The notes: generated from the letters alone by a model not told the origin. A DNA stretch of 30,851 nucleotides from Microcaldota archaeon (GCA_021850955.1 JAJZKH010000001.1:1-30851), one strand, 5' to 3'. Numbered from the stretch's first letter, positions 16,866 to 25,068 are shown. Program-made: numbers and translations.

Positions 16866-16874
16866 GTGATATAA

Positions 16875-17192
16875 ATGCCAGAAAATAAAGCTGAAGAGAT
16901 AAAAACACGAAAATCCGAGAAGGATTCAAAGGTTCAGCAACAGCAACAAAAAACATCTGACAATAAAAGTACTGATGAAGATCTTTTTGAGGGTTATCTC
17001 TGTGAAGTTGTCGATGTAGTTAAAGGTAGAACTGGCATATACGGAGAAATTAAACAAGCAATGTGCAGAATATTACAAGGCAAAGATAAAGGCAGAGTAA
17101 TAAGAAGAAACTTTGCTGGTAAGATACAAAAAGGAGATATAATCAGATTACCTGACACGAGCAGAGAAGATAAAAGAATAATGGCAAGGTAG
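16875..17192 (+). CDS. rps28e: Ribosomal protein eS28 with N-terminal extension
   Basis: A 105-aa small-subunit protein. The OB-fold body (about residues 38-105) contains VVDVVKGRTGIYGEIKQAMCRIL, GKDKGRVIRRN and KGDIIRLPDTSREDKRI, diagnostic of S28e. Ordinary S28e is about 65-75 aa; the first ~37 residues here are a Lys/Glu/Gln-rich extension. The ATG follows a GTGAT-type RBS 9 nt after L7Ae, consistent with co-transcription. Confidence 0.93.
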   Translation: MPENKAEEIKTRKSEKDSKVQQQQQKTSDNKSTDEDLFEGYLCEVVDVVKGRTGIYGEIKQAMCRILQGKDKGRVIRRNFAGKIQKGDIIRLPDTSREDKRIMAR

Positions 17193-17197
17193 TATCT

Positions 17198-17353
17198 ATG
17201 AAATGCTCATACTGTCAAAAGGAAATAGAACAAGGAACTGGCTTTGCTTTTATTAGAAAAAGCGGAGTAGCAAGATACTTTTGTTCTAGAAGATGTTATA
17301 AGTTTGATATTGTCTTTAAAAGAAAGATAAGACCAAAAGAACAACACGCTTAA
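17198..17353 (+). CDS. rpl24e: Ribosomal protein eL24 (L24e), short zinc-finger protein
   Basis: A 51-aa protein missed by long-ORF searches. It reads MKCSYCQKEIEQGTG at the start, then RYFCSRRCYK, giving the C-x2-C and C-x3-C zinc site of L24e, followed by a basic tail ending RPKEQHA. It begins 5 nt after the eS28 stop. The L7Ae-eS28-eL24 order is a classic archaeal cluster; the nucleoside diphosphate kinase that often follows is absent. Slightly shorter than the usual 55-70 aa. Confidence 0.9.
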   Translation: MKCSYCQKEIEQGTGFAFIRKSGVARYFCSRRCYKFDIVFKRKIRPKEQHA

Positions 17354-17383
17354 TTTTTTTTATTTTTAATCCTTTTTAAGGAT
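17354..17383 (+). terminator. Terminator of the translation operon
   Basis: Just after the eL24 stop lie T-runs (17354-17367) followed by a perfect 6-bp hairpin, ATCCTT-TTT-AAGGAT (17369-17383). Archaeal termination is driven mainly by T-tracts, so this is a likely operon end. A promoter-like A/T stretch for thiI follows at about 17420-17440. Confidence 0.55.
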
Positions 17384-17460
17384 ATTATTTAAGAAAAGCA
17401 ATGAAGATGCTTTTAAGTACTTATACTAATTATAAATCAATGTACTAGTTATGTGATTAA

Positions 17461-18630
17461 TTGGAAGAGTTAGCCATTAATAATAAAGTAATTATTTTAC
17501 ATTTCGGAGAGTTATGGTTACGTGGAAGAAATAGAAATAAATACATAATGTCATTGATTAGAAATATTAAATCCGCATTAATCAGTGAAAGCTACTCAAT
17601 GCTGTATTATTATGATAGAATAATACTTAAGTTATTGACTGATTCAAATGTAGATTCAATTGAAAAGAAAGTTTCAACTATTTTTGGTTTAAGTGCATAT
17701 GAAACTGCAGTAGTTACTGCTCCAAATATAAAAAGTATAAGAAAAACAACTGAGGAGTTTATCAAAGAACTAAAGAAAAAAAATGCTAAAATAGTTAAAA
17801 TAAACTCGCATAGATCTTATAAAGAACATGAGTTTAACTCGATAGATGTCATAAAGGACTTAACTGAGTTGCTTAATAAAAATAACTTTCAAGTTTTAAC
17901 TAAGGGTTTTGACTCAGAGATTTATGTGAGTATAGCTAAGGAGCATGCCTTTGTATATCTAGATAAAAAGAAGGCACTAGGGGGCCTTCCTGTTGGAACA
18001 AGTGGTAAGTGTATTATCCTTTTATCCGGAGGTATCGACTCTCCTGTTGCTGCTTGGTTTGCTATGAAGAGAGGTTTGCAGCCAATCTTTGTTCATGTAC
18101 ATGCTTATACTACAAATGATGAAGCTTACAACATTAAGATAGGAGAGCTATACAAAATACTTTCACAGTACGCGACAAAACCAAAGATGTATATCTTTCC
18201 ATCTAGTATTTTTCAAGCTTATACTGCACAGTATAATTTGGGTAGAAACAACACAGTTATTCTAAAGGCATTTATGCTAAGGCTAGCTGACAAGATTAGC
18301 AAGCTAGAAAAAACACCAATAATATATACTGGAGAAAGCCTAGGTCAAGTTTCATCTCAAACACCCTGGAATCTTCTCGCTGAAAGTTATGGTGTAAAAA
18401 GTGAGATTTTACGACCATTAATAGGTTTAGACAAAGATGAGATAGTAAAGATAGCTAGAAAAATAAATACGTTTGATATTTCGGCAAAAGAATATAAGGA
18501 TGTGTGCACATTAAATTACAGAAATGCAACTACCTCAGTAAATCTTGAAGAGTTTAAGGATCAAGTTAAAAAAATCCAATTATCTAAAATACTTCTTAAA
18601 ACATTAAAAGAAGGTAAACTTTATAATTAA
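17461..18630 (+). CDS. thiI: tRNA 4-thiouridine synthetase ThiI
   Basis: A 389-aa protein with a ferredoxin-like/THUMP N-terminus (about 10-165) and a PP-loop ATP pyrophosphatase domain carrying LLSGGIDSPVAAW (SGGIDS at 189-194). It adenylates U8 of tRNA for sulfur insertion (s4U); related proteins serve thiamine thiazole synthesis. DVCTLN near residue 349 supplies a Cys in the region of the catalytic Cys of the family. There is no rhodanese domain, as usual in archaea, so the sulfur source must be another protein or sulfide. The start is TTG at 17461 after GTGATTAA; no nearby ATG fits. Probably co-transcribed with the MFS gene 23 nt downstream. Confidence 0.9.
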   Translation: MEELAINNKVIILHFGELWLRGRNRNKYIMSLIRNIKSALISESYSMLYYYDRIILKLLTDSNVDSIEKKVSTIFGLSAYETAVVTAPNIKSIRKTTEEFIKELKKKNAKIVKINSHRSYKEHEFNSIDVIKDLTELLNKNNFQVLTKGFDSEIYVSIAKEHAFVYLDKKKALGGLPVGTSGKCIILLSGGIDSPVAAWFAMKRGLQPIFVHVHAYTTNDEAYNIKIGELYKILSQYATKPKMYIFPSSIFQAYTAQYNLGRNNTVILKAFMLRLADKISKLEKTPIIYTGESLGQVSSQTPWNLLAESYGVKSEILRPLIGLDKDEIVKIARKINTFDISAKEYKDVCTLNYRNATTSVNLEEFKDQVKKIQLSKILLKTLKEGKLYN

Positions 18631-18653
18631 ATATTTAAAACAAAGTTGAGCTT

Positions 18654-20174
18654 ATGTCTGGAAAACAAATAATAAAAAATAAAAATTTAAATACAAAAGA
18701 TCAAACAAAAGAACAGGGAATGCCTGTTCATGAAAACATCATACTTTTTGTAATTACTATTGGAGTAGTCATGGCATCTATAGACACAACTATAGTGCTT
18801 CTTGCTTTCCCTGCAATAACTTCGGCTTTACACTCAAACTTTGCAACAATAATTTGGGTAATTTTAATATACATACTTGTAACTGCAATACTTTCTATGC
18901 AGCTGGGAAAGGTTGGCGATATATTTGGAAGAAGCAAGATGTATAATTTAGGATTTGCAATATTCACTATCGCTTCATTATTTTGTGGTCTTGCTCCTAC
19001 TGCAATTCTTCTAATCTTTTTCAGGGCTATACAAGCAGTAGGTGGAGCTTTGTTACAATCAACAAGCACAGCTATACTTGCAGATACATTCAAAAAAGGA
19101 AGTATAGGAAGAGCATTTGGATTTACGGCAATAGGTTGGAGTTTAGGTGCAGTTTTAGGTATTATTTTGGGAGGATTTATAACAACATTTCTAGGTTATC
19201 CTTATATCTTCTTCATAAATGTTCCGATTGGAATAGTTGCATTTGCCTTAGGTATTAAATACATTAAAGACACGAACAAAATAAAGTCAAAGATAGACTT
19301 ACTAGGTATGTCATTATTAACAGTTGCCATAACACTGCTTGTTTATGGCGGTATAAATATAGCTGTAACTGGTATGTCCTTATTTGTCATATCTCTTTTA
19401 GTAGTGGGGTTAATTTTCCTAATACTTTTCATTTATAACGAAAAGAAAACAAAGGATCCTACAATAGATTTCAAATCATTTACAAATAAAATATTTAGAA
19501 ACTCTTTAATTGCATCATTCTTTCAGAGTATGGGATTTATTGGAGCTACATTTATGCTTATAATGTACTTACAAGGAGTAAAAGGATTCTCTCCATTTTT
19601 TGCATCACTACTTCTTGTTCCGGGATACATACTTAGTGCAATGGTTGCCCCGAAAATGGGTAAGCTATCTGATAAATATGGCGCAAGAGAAATTGCAACT
19701 ACGGGGATTGCTTTAATCATAATAGGTATTTGTGTTTATTTATACACAATATCTTTTAATGCTTCAATTTACTTGATAATTTTAGGTTCTGGAATAGTTG
19801 GAATAGGAGGTGCTATGTTCTATCCTGCAAACAGTAATGCTTTAATGTCAAACGCAGAAAAATCTTCATTCGGAGCAGCTTCAGGTCTTTTACGATTAGT
19901 ATCAAATATTGGTTTAATAAGTAGTTTTGTAATTGTTATAGTTGCAGCGGCATCAGCAATACCTAGTTCATTAGCTTTTGAGATATTTGTAGGCAGTTCT
20001 TCTTTAAATGCTGTAGAATCCGCAGGGTTCGTATCTGGCATGCAGGTTTCATTAATTGTATTAATATTCATATTATTAATTGCAGGACTAGCTTCCGTAA
20101 CTAGAGGAAAGCATGTATCTCACAGCAAACCACAATATCCAAACATAACAGAGCCAAAAATAGAGATGGCGTAA
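18654..20174 (+). CDS. MFS transporter, DHA2 (EmrB/QacA-type, 14 helices)
   Basis: A 506-aa drug:H+ antiporter-like permease. Helix 1 has the motif MASIDTTIVLLAFPAI, the loop 2-3 motif reads GKVGDIFGRSKMY, and helix 5 carries GWSLGAVLGIILGG (motif C-like, antiporter signature). About 14 hydrophobic helices are countable. The substrate is unknown; export of toxic organics is the family norm. The first ~25 residues are hydrophilic and Lys-rich. It follows thiI closely and marks the left border of the accessory island. Confidence 0.88.
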   Translation: MSGKQIIKNKNLNTKDQTKEQGMPVHENIILFVITIGVVMASIDTTIVLLAFPAITSALHSNFATIIWVILIYILVTAILSMQLGKVGDIFGRSKMYNLGFAIFTIASLFCGLAPTAILLIFFRAIQAVGGALLQSTSTAILADTFKKGSIGRAFGFTAIGWSLGAVLGIILGGFITTFLGYPYIFFINVPIGIVAFALGIKYIKDTNKIKSKIDLLGMSLLTVAITLLVYGGINIAVTGMSLFVISLLVVGLIFLILFIYNEKKTKDPTIDFKSFTNKIFRNSLIASFFQSMGFIGATFMLIMYLQGVKGFSPFFASLLLVPGYILSAMVAPKMGKLSDKYGAREIATTGIALIIIGICVYLYTISFNASIYLIILGSGIVGIGGAMFYPANSNALMSNAEKSSFGAASGLLRLVSNIGLISSFVIVIVAAASAIPSSLAFEIFVGSSSLNAVESAGFVSGMQVSLIVLIFILLIAGLASVTRGKHVSHSKPQYPNITEPKIEMA

Positions 20175-20199
20175 TTATATTTTATTTTAAAAAGTAAGA

Positions 20200-20215
20200 T
20201 ATAAATATCAAAAAA
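20200..20215 (+). promoter_or_regulatory. Island-type promoter element (TATAAATATCAAAAAA)
   Basis: Extended TATA element 31 nt before the ATG at 20231. Near-identical elements precede several other island genes, which supports a shared promoter class. Confidence 0.6.
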
Positions 20216-20230
20216 TCTATAAGTACGTGC

Positions 20231-20689
20231 ATGGAAGTTGATTGGAAAAAACCTGAAAATATTAAAAGATTATTAACGATTTCAAAAAGGCGCAACAGAG
20301 AAGCAGAAATAAAAAAATCAGACATAGTATTTTTAGACATGTTTCTTGATCATGCACACAAAAATATTGAATTAAGTGTCGATGATTTTTTTGGTCCTTT
20401 ATTAATTACATTTCTTGATAGAGCAAGTCTTTATTCCCAACTCCTTAACCGTGCAATTTTTTTCCGTAAAAGAAAAGACAAAGAAGGCATATCATTGATT
20501 AAAGAAGCCATGAAAATAGATAGGATATGTTCAGAAGATAATGTAAAAACATTTTCTGAACAGGTTCAACATACAGAAGAGAATGAAGTTTCTACTGAAA
20601 CATCAAATTTTAAAAAATTATGGAAAATATGCGATAGGATGATTGACAGAGCAGAGTTTCTTGAAAAATTAGATATATTAAGAAATTAA
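20231..20689 (+). CDS. Hypothetical helical protein
   Basis: A 152-aa soluble protein with no recognised family. It is highly charged and mostly predicted helical by eye. It has a central hydrophobic patch (DDFFGPLLITFLDRASLYSQL, in two parts around residues 56-76) and basic clusters (KRRNREAEIKK; FFRKRKDKEG). No signal peptide or catalytic motif is evident. The start ATG is 16 nt after the shared promoter element, giving a nearly leaderless transcript and no clear RBS. It is the first gene of the accessory island and is followed 45 nt later by the kinase-like gene. Confidence 0.5.
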   Translation: MEVDWKKPENIKRLLTISKRRNREAEIKKSDIVFLDMFLDHAHKNIELSVDDFFGPLLITFLDRASLYSQLLNRAIFFRKRKDKEGISLIKEAMKIDRICSEDNVKTFSEQVQHTEENEVSTETSNFKKLWKICDRMIDRAEFLEKLDILRN

Positions 20690-20734
20690 TACTAAAAATA
20701 AAAATATATTGATAAATTTAAATTTTTGATTAAA

Positions 20735-21364
20735 ATGCCCCAAACTACTCGAAAATTCAGAGAAAATACTTCCCCTGATGTTATTTCATTAGAAACATTA
20801 GAATCACATTTAAAAAAATCAGATTTTAGATTAAAAAATGTGTTTTTTAAGTCTAATGATTTAGCTTCTTATACTAAGTTAAGCTCATATTTTGGAGAGG
20901 TTATAAATTCAAATAAACGTTTAGGAAGAACTCAACGAAGCGTATGTGTAAATGCATCTACTGATTCACTAATAAGTGAGTTTGAGCAGTTAGTTAAGAT
21001 GTATGAAATACTTCCTAAAAATATTGCAATTCCTTTATGTCTTATAAAAAGGGACGGAGTTGTTATAGGATATTTATCTGAATATATAAGAGGTACATCT
21101 ATAGGAAAACTTCCTTACTTTGTAAGAAAAAATTTAATCATAAAGCAGTTATCAATTTTGGTAAAGGTATTGCACAATAAAGGCCTAGGACACGGAGACA
21201 TAAACATAGGGAATGAATATTATGATGGAAATGTTTTAGTCAATCATGACAATATTTTAAAATTAATAGATCCGTTATGTTCATATCGATGTCCGGATAA
21301 CAGACAAAGATTATTACAAGATGAGGAAAATATAAAGTCTTTAGTTAGATTACACAGATATTAA
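20735..21364 (+). CDS. Small atypical protein-kinase-like protein
   Basis: A 209-aa protein with kinase C-lobe features: VIGYLSEYIRGTSI (hinge, residues 110-123), VKVLHNKGLGHGD (catalytic loop, Asp155), GNVLVN (metal-binding Asn166) and KLIDP (DFG-equivalent Asp179). This is the layout of RIO/Bud32/aminoglycoside-kinase-like enzymes. About six extra residues sit between HGD and NVLV, and the sequence ends soon after the DFG position, so the C-lobe is minimal. I cannot identify the ATP-binding Lys of the N-lobe with confidence, so a pseudokinase is possible. The start is set at ATG 20735 rather than the in-frame TTG 20726, because TTGATTAAA sits directly upstream as leader. Confidence 0.6.
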   Translation: MPQTTRKFRENTSPDVISLETLESHLKKSDFRLKNVFFKSNDLASYTKLSSYFGEVINSNKRLGRTQRSVCVNASTDSLISEFEQLVKMYEILPKNIAIPLCLIKRDGVVIGYLSEYIRGTSIGKLPYFVRKNLIIKQLSILVKVLHNKGLGHGDINIGNEYYDGNVLVNHDNILKLIDPLCSYRCPDNRQRLLQDEENIKSLVRLHRY

Positions 21365-21386
21365 AAATTACAATTAAAAACAAATA

Positions 21387-21401
21387 TATAAATATCAAAA
21401 A
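21387..21401 (+). promoter_or_regulatory. Island-type promoter element (TATAAATATCAAAAA)
   Basis: Starts 38 nt before the ATG at 21425 and is identical over 15 bases to the element before 20231. Confidence 0.6.
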
Positions 21402-21424
21402 CTTCAAAATTACACTGTGGTAAA

Positions 21425-22132
21425 ATGCACTCTCAAACTAGTACAGTTAACTCAGCTACACCAGTAATTGTTAAACCATCTACACAAATTCTAAGAAATT
21501 TATTTAGAGATCCTAGAGATAATCTTTCTAGTTATCTTGTTGCAGAATCAAGAAAACCTTCATCAATAATAACTCCTTCATCAGAAACCGATATCGATAG
21601 AGTAATTAATATCTTGTGGAGATTAAATATTCATGCTAAAAATTATACCTCTAAAAAGAATACTCCATTTACAAATAATACTTCTTTAATAATCTCAAAA
21701 AATCCAAATTATATAGATCTATTAATTTCAAATATTGAAAAAGGTGACCATTATTCAGTCGGAGTTTTATTAGGTTATCCGGAAAAGCCCTCTAAAAACT
21801 TTTCAGAGTCTTTAAAAGATACAAATCAAAGAAATTATGAATGCATTTTAAAAAAAATCGTTACACAACTATCTAATAGATATCCAATATCAGTTAATTT
21901 TGCATATGCTCTACATATACCCTTAATCACTTCAAGCATTTCTGGCAACATAATTTTTGATTATGAAAGTGAAGATTTATTTAATAAATACTTGATTTTT
22001 GTAAGAAATACAAATCCTGAACTGTCTCAAAAAATTGAAAAACATATGCTTAATGAATTAAATAGAACTGCAGCTACATTAAATAAAAAAATTAATGTAG
22101 TTCAAGAAGATTTGATCTATTCTTCTGATTGA
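21425..22132 (+). CDS. Unrecognised protein, LLGYP family member 1
   Basis: A 235-aa cytoplasmic protein of unknown function, clearly paralogous to the protein at 26395-27096. Shared landmarks in the same order are GVLLGYPEK (113-121; paralogue GILLGYPES), NFAYALHIP (158-166; NFFAYLLHLP), SGNIIFDYESEDLFNKYL (173-190; TGDLVTLDSKSEDIGKKYM) and KHMLNEL (206-212). The N-terminal ~50 residues differ. The pattern suggests an alpha/beta domain with a conserved loop around GYP; no catalytic residues can be assigned. It has its own promoter and a partial GGT RBS. Confidence 0.55.
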   Translation: MHSQTSTVNSATPVIVKPSTQILRNLFRDPRDNLSSYLVAESRKPSSIITPSSETDIDRVINILWRLNIHAKNYTSKKNTPFTNNTSLIISKNPNYIDLLISNIEKGDHYSVGVLLGYPEKPSKNFSESLKDTNQRNYECILKKIVTQLSNRYPISVNFAYALHIPLITSSISGNIIFDYESEDLFNKYLIFVRNTNPELSQKIEKHMLNELNRTAATLNKKINVVQEDLIYSSD

Positions 22133-22176
22133 CATATCTCTAAATTGTTCAATCAAATTCTAAATATTAGAAAGTG

Positions 22177-22191
22177 TTAAATATCAAAAAA
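22177..22191 (+). promoter_or_regulatory. Island-type promoter element (TTAAATATCAAAAAA)
   Basis: Starts 38 nt before the ATG at 22215; differs from the island consensus by about one base. Confidence 0.55.
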
Positions 22192-22214
22192 TAAATAACT
22201 AAATACTGATTTAA

Positions 22215-23264
22215 ATGGGCTTTATTCAGAAAATTTTAAATTCAATGAGTCTAAGATCCCAATATCCTGAACAGAGATTTATTACTCCAGAAACACCTGA
22301 AGATAACAAAGCTCTAAGAGATATTGTTCAAGAAATTCGAGGAACTGGCGCTGAAGATTTGATGCGTGTAGCAAGAAATATAAATATGCTTCAAAATTTA
22401 TTATCTGAAAATGATCCGAAAGAATTAGGTAAAAAAATAAAACATCTATCAAATACCTTGGGTGTATTTTCAGAAAAAAGTAAATCTATGTTATTGGAGA
22501 ATTTATCAGAATTAATAAAAAGGGAGGATATACCTAACTCAGTAAATATTGTGAAATGTTTTAAGTTAAAACCTGAAGAAACTACTCCTGTCATTTTACG
22601 GTCTTTAACTGTATTAACTGTTAAGGGAACTAGAAGTTCTTTAAAAGTAGTAAAAGAAGCTTTAGGAGAATTTAAAAATAAAAATCATAATTCAATAAGA
22701 AATGACTTGAATTTAACTCAAGACGATCTTCTTAAATTAAAACCATTAATACTGAAAAGCATAACAGACCAATTAGAAAAAAGTAATTTGGATAAAGAGA
22801 AACTGTCAAATACAGAGATTGTAGACTATGTTATTACTTCAAGTAAAATATTAAATTTCAATGATGATGATTTTAAAGTTATAAATAAAAAATTATGTCC
22901 TAGTGTAATTAATTTAATTAAAAATGATTTAAAATCAAACGATGGCATTAAAAATTTATCAAAATCAACATTGATTATTTATTCGCTAAGATTTTCATAT
23001 GAAGAAATAAAACCTGTATTACCAGATATTCTTAGACTTTTAGGAGAATTTATTCAAAAAGGAAAATTAGATTCTGCACACAGAATAATCACACTTCTAA
23101 AGTTATCAGATACGACTGAATTTAAAAATGAGTTTAAAGAATGGATTATAAATTTTACTAAAGAGGATAAATTGACAGAAGCTTCTGCTTTAGCAACAAG
23201 ATTTGAAATACAAAAATCTGAACTAGCTTCAATAATGAAAGAATATCTAAACCGGAAACACTAA
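22215..23264 (+). CDS. Hypothetical alpha-solenoid-like protein
   Basis: A 349-aa soluble protein, not recognised. From about residue 75 it is a string of amphipathic helices with a loose recurring unit in which a short hydrophobic run and Phe/Leu precede an acidic [ED]E turn and a further helix. Examples are CFKLKPEETTPVILRSL, LRFSYEEIKPVLPDILRLL and ATRFEIQKSELASIMKEYL. This resembles TPR/PPR- or HEAT-like solenoids used for protein or RNA binding. There is no signal peptide. Monocistronic by its own promoter; the downstream 95 nt hold a new TATA element for the DAC-like gene. Confidence 0.5.
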   Translation: MGFIQKILNSMSLRSQYPEQRFITPETPEDNKALRDIVQEIRGTGAEDLMRVARNINMLQNLLSENDPKELGKKIKHLSNTLGVFSEKSKSMLLENLSELIKREDIPNSVNIVKCFKLKPEETTPVILRSLTVLTVKGTRSSLKVVKEALGEFKNKNHNSIRNDLNLTQDDLLKLKPLILKSITDQLEKSNLDKEKLSNTEIVDYVITSSKILNFNDDDFKVINKKLCPSVINLIKNDLKSNDGIKNLSKSTLIIYSLRFSYEEIKPVLPDILRLLGEFIQKGKLDSAHRIITLLKLSDTTEFKNEFKEWIINFTKEDKLTEASALATRFEIQKSELASIMKEYLNRKH

Positions 23265-23359
23265 ACTTTTAAAAAAATCCTATTTTTTTATTCTTCCAGT
23301 ATTTATTTCCTTAAAGAAACCTTTATAAAGTATTACTCCTTTATTTATTCGGCGACAGT
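23265..23359 (+). promoter_or_regulatory. Spacer with T-tract and TATA element for the DAC-like gene
   Basis: TATTTTTTTATT close to the preceding stop is a likely T-tract terminator. CTTTATAAAGTA (about 23320-23331) lies 29-40 nt before the ATG at 23360 and is the likely TATA box. It is not of the island type. Confidence 0.45.
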
Positions 23360-23968
23360 ATGGATAGGATTATAGAGGAGTGTTTAAGTTTATCTACAAA
23401 TCAACACGAAGGTTGTTGTTTTGTCGTTGAAACTGGTAAAATAAAAACAAAATATTATAAAGATTATAATCCTGACATATTTAAAAAAAATGGCAGACGT
23501 TTATCTGTATTAAATAAAAAAGATAAAGCAACAATAAGACAGTTAGCAGCACTTGATGGAGCTATGATAATAGATAAAAAAGGGAGCTTATTACATTATG
23601 GCGCTACGTTAGTTCATTCAGATAAATTTGTAGGCCATGGAAAAAGACATGCCTTTGCATTAGGAACAAGTAAAAAAATACCTGAGATTGTTTCAATACT
23701 TGCAAGTGAAGAAGATAAGCATATACGCGCATTTAAAAGTGGCGTATGTATTTTTGATATAGATTCCTCTACAAAGTTATCTACTTCAAAAAAACAAATA
23801 TTTGCAGATATATTATCTGCACCAATATCAAAAACATTAATTGCATCGGGTATTGCTACCTCAGTACTTACTTTAAATCCTATTCCAGCAATAATAACAA
23901 TAAGTGGTAGTTATGTTATTGTTTCAGAAGGTTTTGACAGATTAAAAGCTGCATTTAAGAAAAAATAA
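23360..23968 (+). CDS. Diadenylate-cyclase-like (DAC/DisA_N) protein with C-terminal hydrophobic hairpin
   Basis: A 202-aa protein matching the DAC fold that makes c-di-AMP. Seen: HEGCCFVV (16-23), YYKDYNP (32-38), then ALDGAMIIDKKGSLLHYGA (64-82) with the DGA motif at 66-68, GHGKRHAFALGTSK (92-105) with Arg96-His97, and VSILASEEDKHIRAFKSG (111-128). The order and text fit the archaeal DacZ type more than DisA. The bacterial RHR motif reads RHA here, so activity is uncertain, although from memory some DacZ-like proteins also have Ala at that point. Residues 157-190 form two hydrophobic segments broken by NPIP and may anchor the protein in the membrane. The tail is Lys-rich. Convergent with eL33, with directly abutting ends. 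Confidence 0.72.
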   Translation: MDRIIEECLSLSTNQHEGCCFVVETGKIKTKYYKDYNPDIFKKNGRRLSVLNKKDKATIRQLAALDGAMIIDKKGSLLHYGATLVHSDKFVGHGKRHAFALGTSKKIPEIVSILASEEDKHIRAFKSGVCIFDIDSSTKLSTSKKQIFADILSAPISKTLIASGIATSVLTLNPIPAIITISGSYVIVSEGFDRLKAAFKKK

Positions 23969-24235
23969 TTATATTTCTCCTGAAAAAAATGCGTTTTCGT
24001 CGTCTTCAGATTCTATAATATCTACTATTTGACCTTGTCCTAATCCGCTAGGAAAAACTTCAAATTTTACTAAAACTCCTGGATCTTCAGCAGCGTATAC
24101 TTCTGCTTTCCAAATTTTTCCAGATTTATCAACATAACGGGCCTTTCTGCCTATTAATTCTTCTAATGTTGCATTTGAAGAAGGTATTACTAACAAATGT
24201 TCTTCGTCCAATGAGGTTACTATTCCGCTTATCAT
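23969..24235 (-). CDS. rpl35ae: Ribosomal protein eL33 (L35Ae), diverged
   Basis: An 88-aa protein aligning end to end with archaeal L35Ae from memory: a short N-terminal strand MISGIVTS, then LEELIGRKARYVDKSGKIW, GVLVKFE and GLGQGQIVDI. In Pyrococcus the matching blocks are KLIGRLVIWKSPSGKV, GAVRARFE and GQALGDYVEI. It is a small beta-barrel of the large subunit. The C-terminus carries an extra acidic tail (ESEDDENAFFSGEI). The basic rRNA-contacting residues are fewer than usual, so the call is good but not certain; another SH3-like barrel is the alternative. It is a core gene isolated among accessory genes. Confidence 0.68.
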   Translation of the reverse strand: MISGIVTSLDEEHLLVIPSSNATLEELIGRKARYVDKSGKIWKAEVYAAEDPGVLVKFEVFPSGLGQGQIVDIIESEDDENAFFSGEI

Positions 24236-24279
24236 TAAATCACATATGTATAATAAGAAAAAGTATAAAACACTACGAG

Positions 24280-25068
24280 TTACTTTGTATATAATGAATT
24301 TCTTTGAATTCTCATTAAATCAGTATTTCTATCAAGTTGCATTTTTAATGACTCAATAACTCTCCAATCTTTTTCATTATCTAAAAGTTTCTTAAGTCTT
24401 TTTCTACTTATTAATTTTAGTACTTCTGGATTTTTTATCGCTGCAATCCTAACAGAAGGTTCAGGATCTATTAAAAATCCATATATCATGTTATTTGAAA
24501 GTTTTCGCGGAGCTTTCTTATTTGATATCAATGCACGTCTTACAAATGATTCAGTTCTTGAAGCTATCTTTTCAACATTCTCCTTACTTAATCTAGCTAT
24601 AGCAGTTTCATTATTCGCAAGAGCAGAAACTACATCTGGTTCATCATTTACAAATGAGTTTAGCACTTCTAATGGAATTTTTTTAGCGAATACCGTACTT
24701 TCTGCACAACGAGTCCTAACCTCCATATCGCCCGATGTTCCGTACAAAATTATATCTTTTTCTGATAAAGCACTAAAAAATTTATCACTAGAAAGAATAA
24801 TTCTTTGAAAAAAAGGATTCTTTATTTTTATTAAAAGATTTAAATCATCTCTATTTAACTGATTAAATGCTTTATCATCAGTTACCACGAAATCTAAACA
24901 TGTTTTAAATGATCTTCTTAATCTTATATATGATTCTGGCATACGATATAGGCGCATAATTGTCATTACCTTCCAAACTATCTGTTCAGTCTCCTGTCTA
25001 TTAAGTCCGGTTAATCTGTCTGAATGTAAATCAATTAAACTAGGTATTGGCTTATGAAGGTTCATCAT
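24280..25068 (-). CDS. LRV/HEAT-type repeat protein
   Basis: A 262-aa soluble protein with leucine-rich-repeat-variant-like units in its C-terminal two thirds. Units include SGDMEVRTRCAESTVFA, NDEPDVVSALANNETAIARL, ESFVRRALISNKKAPRKL and IDPEPSVRIAAIKNPEVLKLI, each about 22-25 residues: a short helix ending in D/NxPxxxVRxAxAxNP. The last unit closely matches the C-terminus of the 745-aa protein at 5887. The N-terminus (1-75) is basic and helical and lacks the Cys cluster of classical LRV proteins. Two ATGs (25068, 25065) are in tandem; either may be used. The gene has an island-type promoter on the minus strand. Confidence 0.62.
   Translation of the reverse strand: MMNLHKPIPSLIDLHSDRLTGLNRQETEQIVWKVMTIMRLYRMPESYIRLRRSFKTCLDFVVTDDKAFNQLNRDDLNLLIKIKNPFFQRIILSSDKFFSALSEKDIILYGTSGDMEVRTRCAESTVFAKKIPLEVLNSFVNDEPDVVSALANNETAIARLSKENVEKIASRTESFVRRALISNKKAPRKLSNNMIYGFLIDPEPSVRIAAIKNPEVLKLISRKRLKKLLDNEKDWRVIESLKMQLDRNTDLMRIQRNSLYTK

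Noticed and set aside
16616..16956. Minus-strand frames rich in Leu, Ser and Phe under L7Ae/eS28
   Set aside because: The hydrophobic text is the reverse complement of the Lys/Glu-rich tails, not real membrane proteins.
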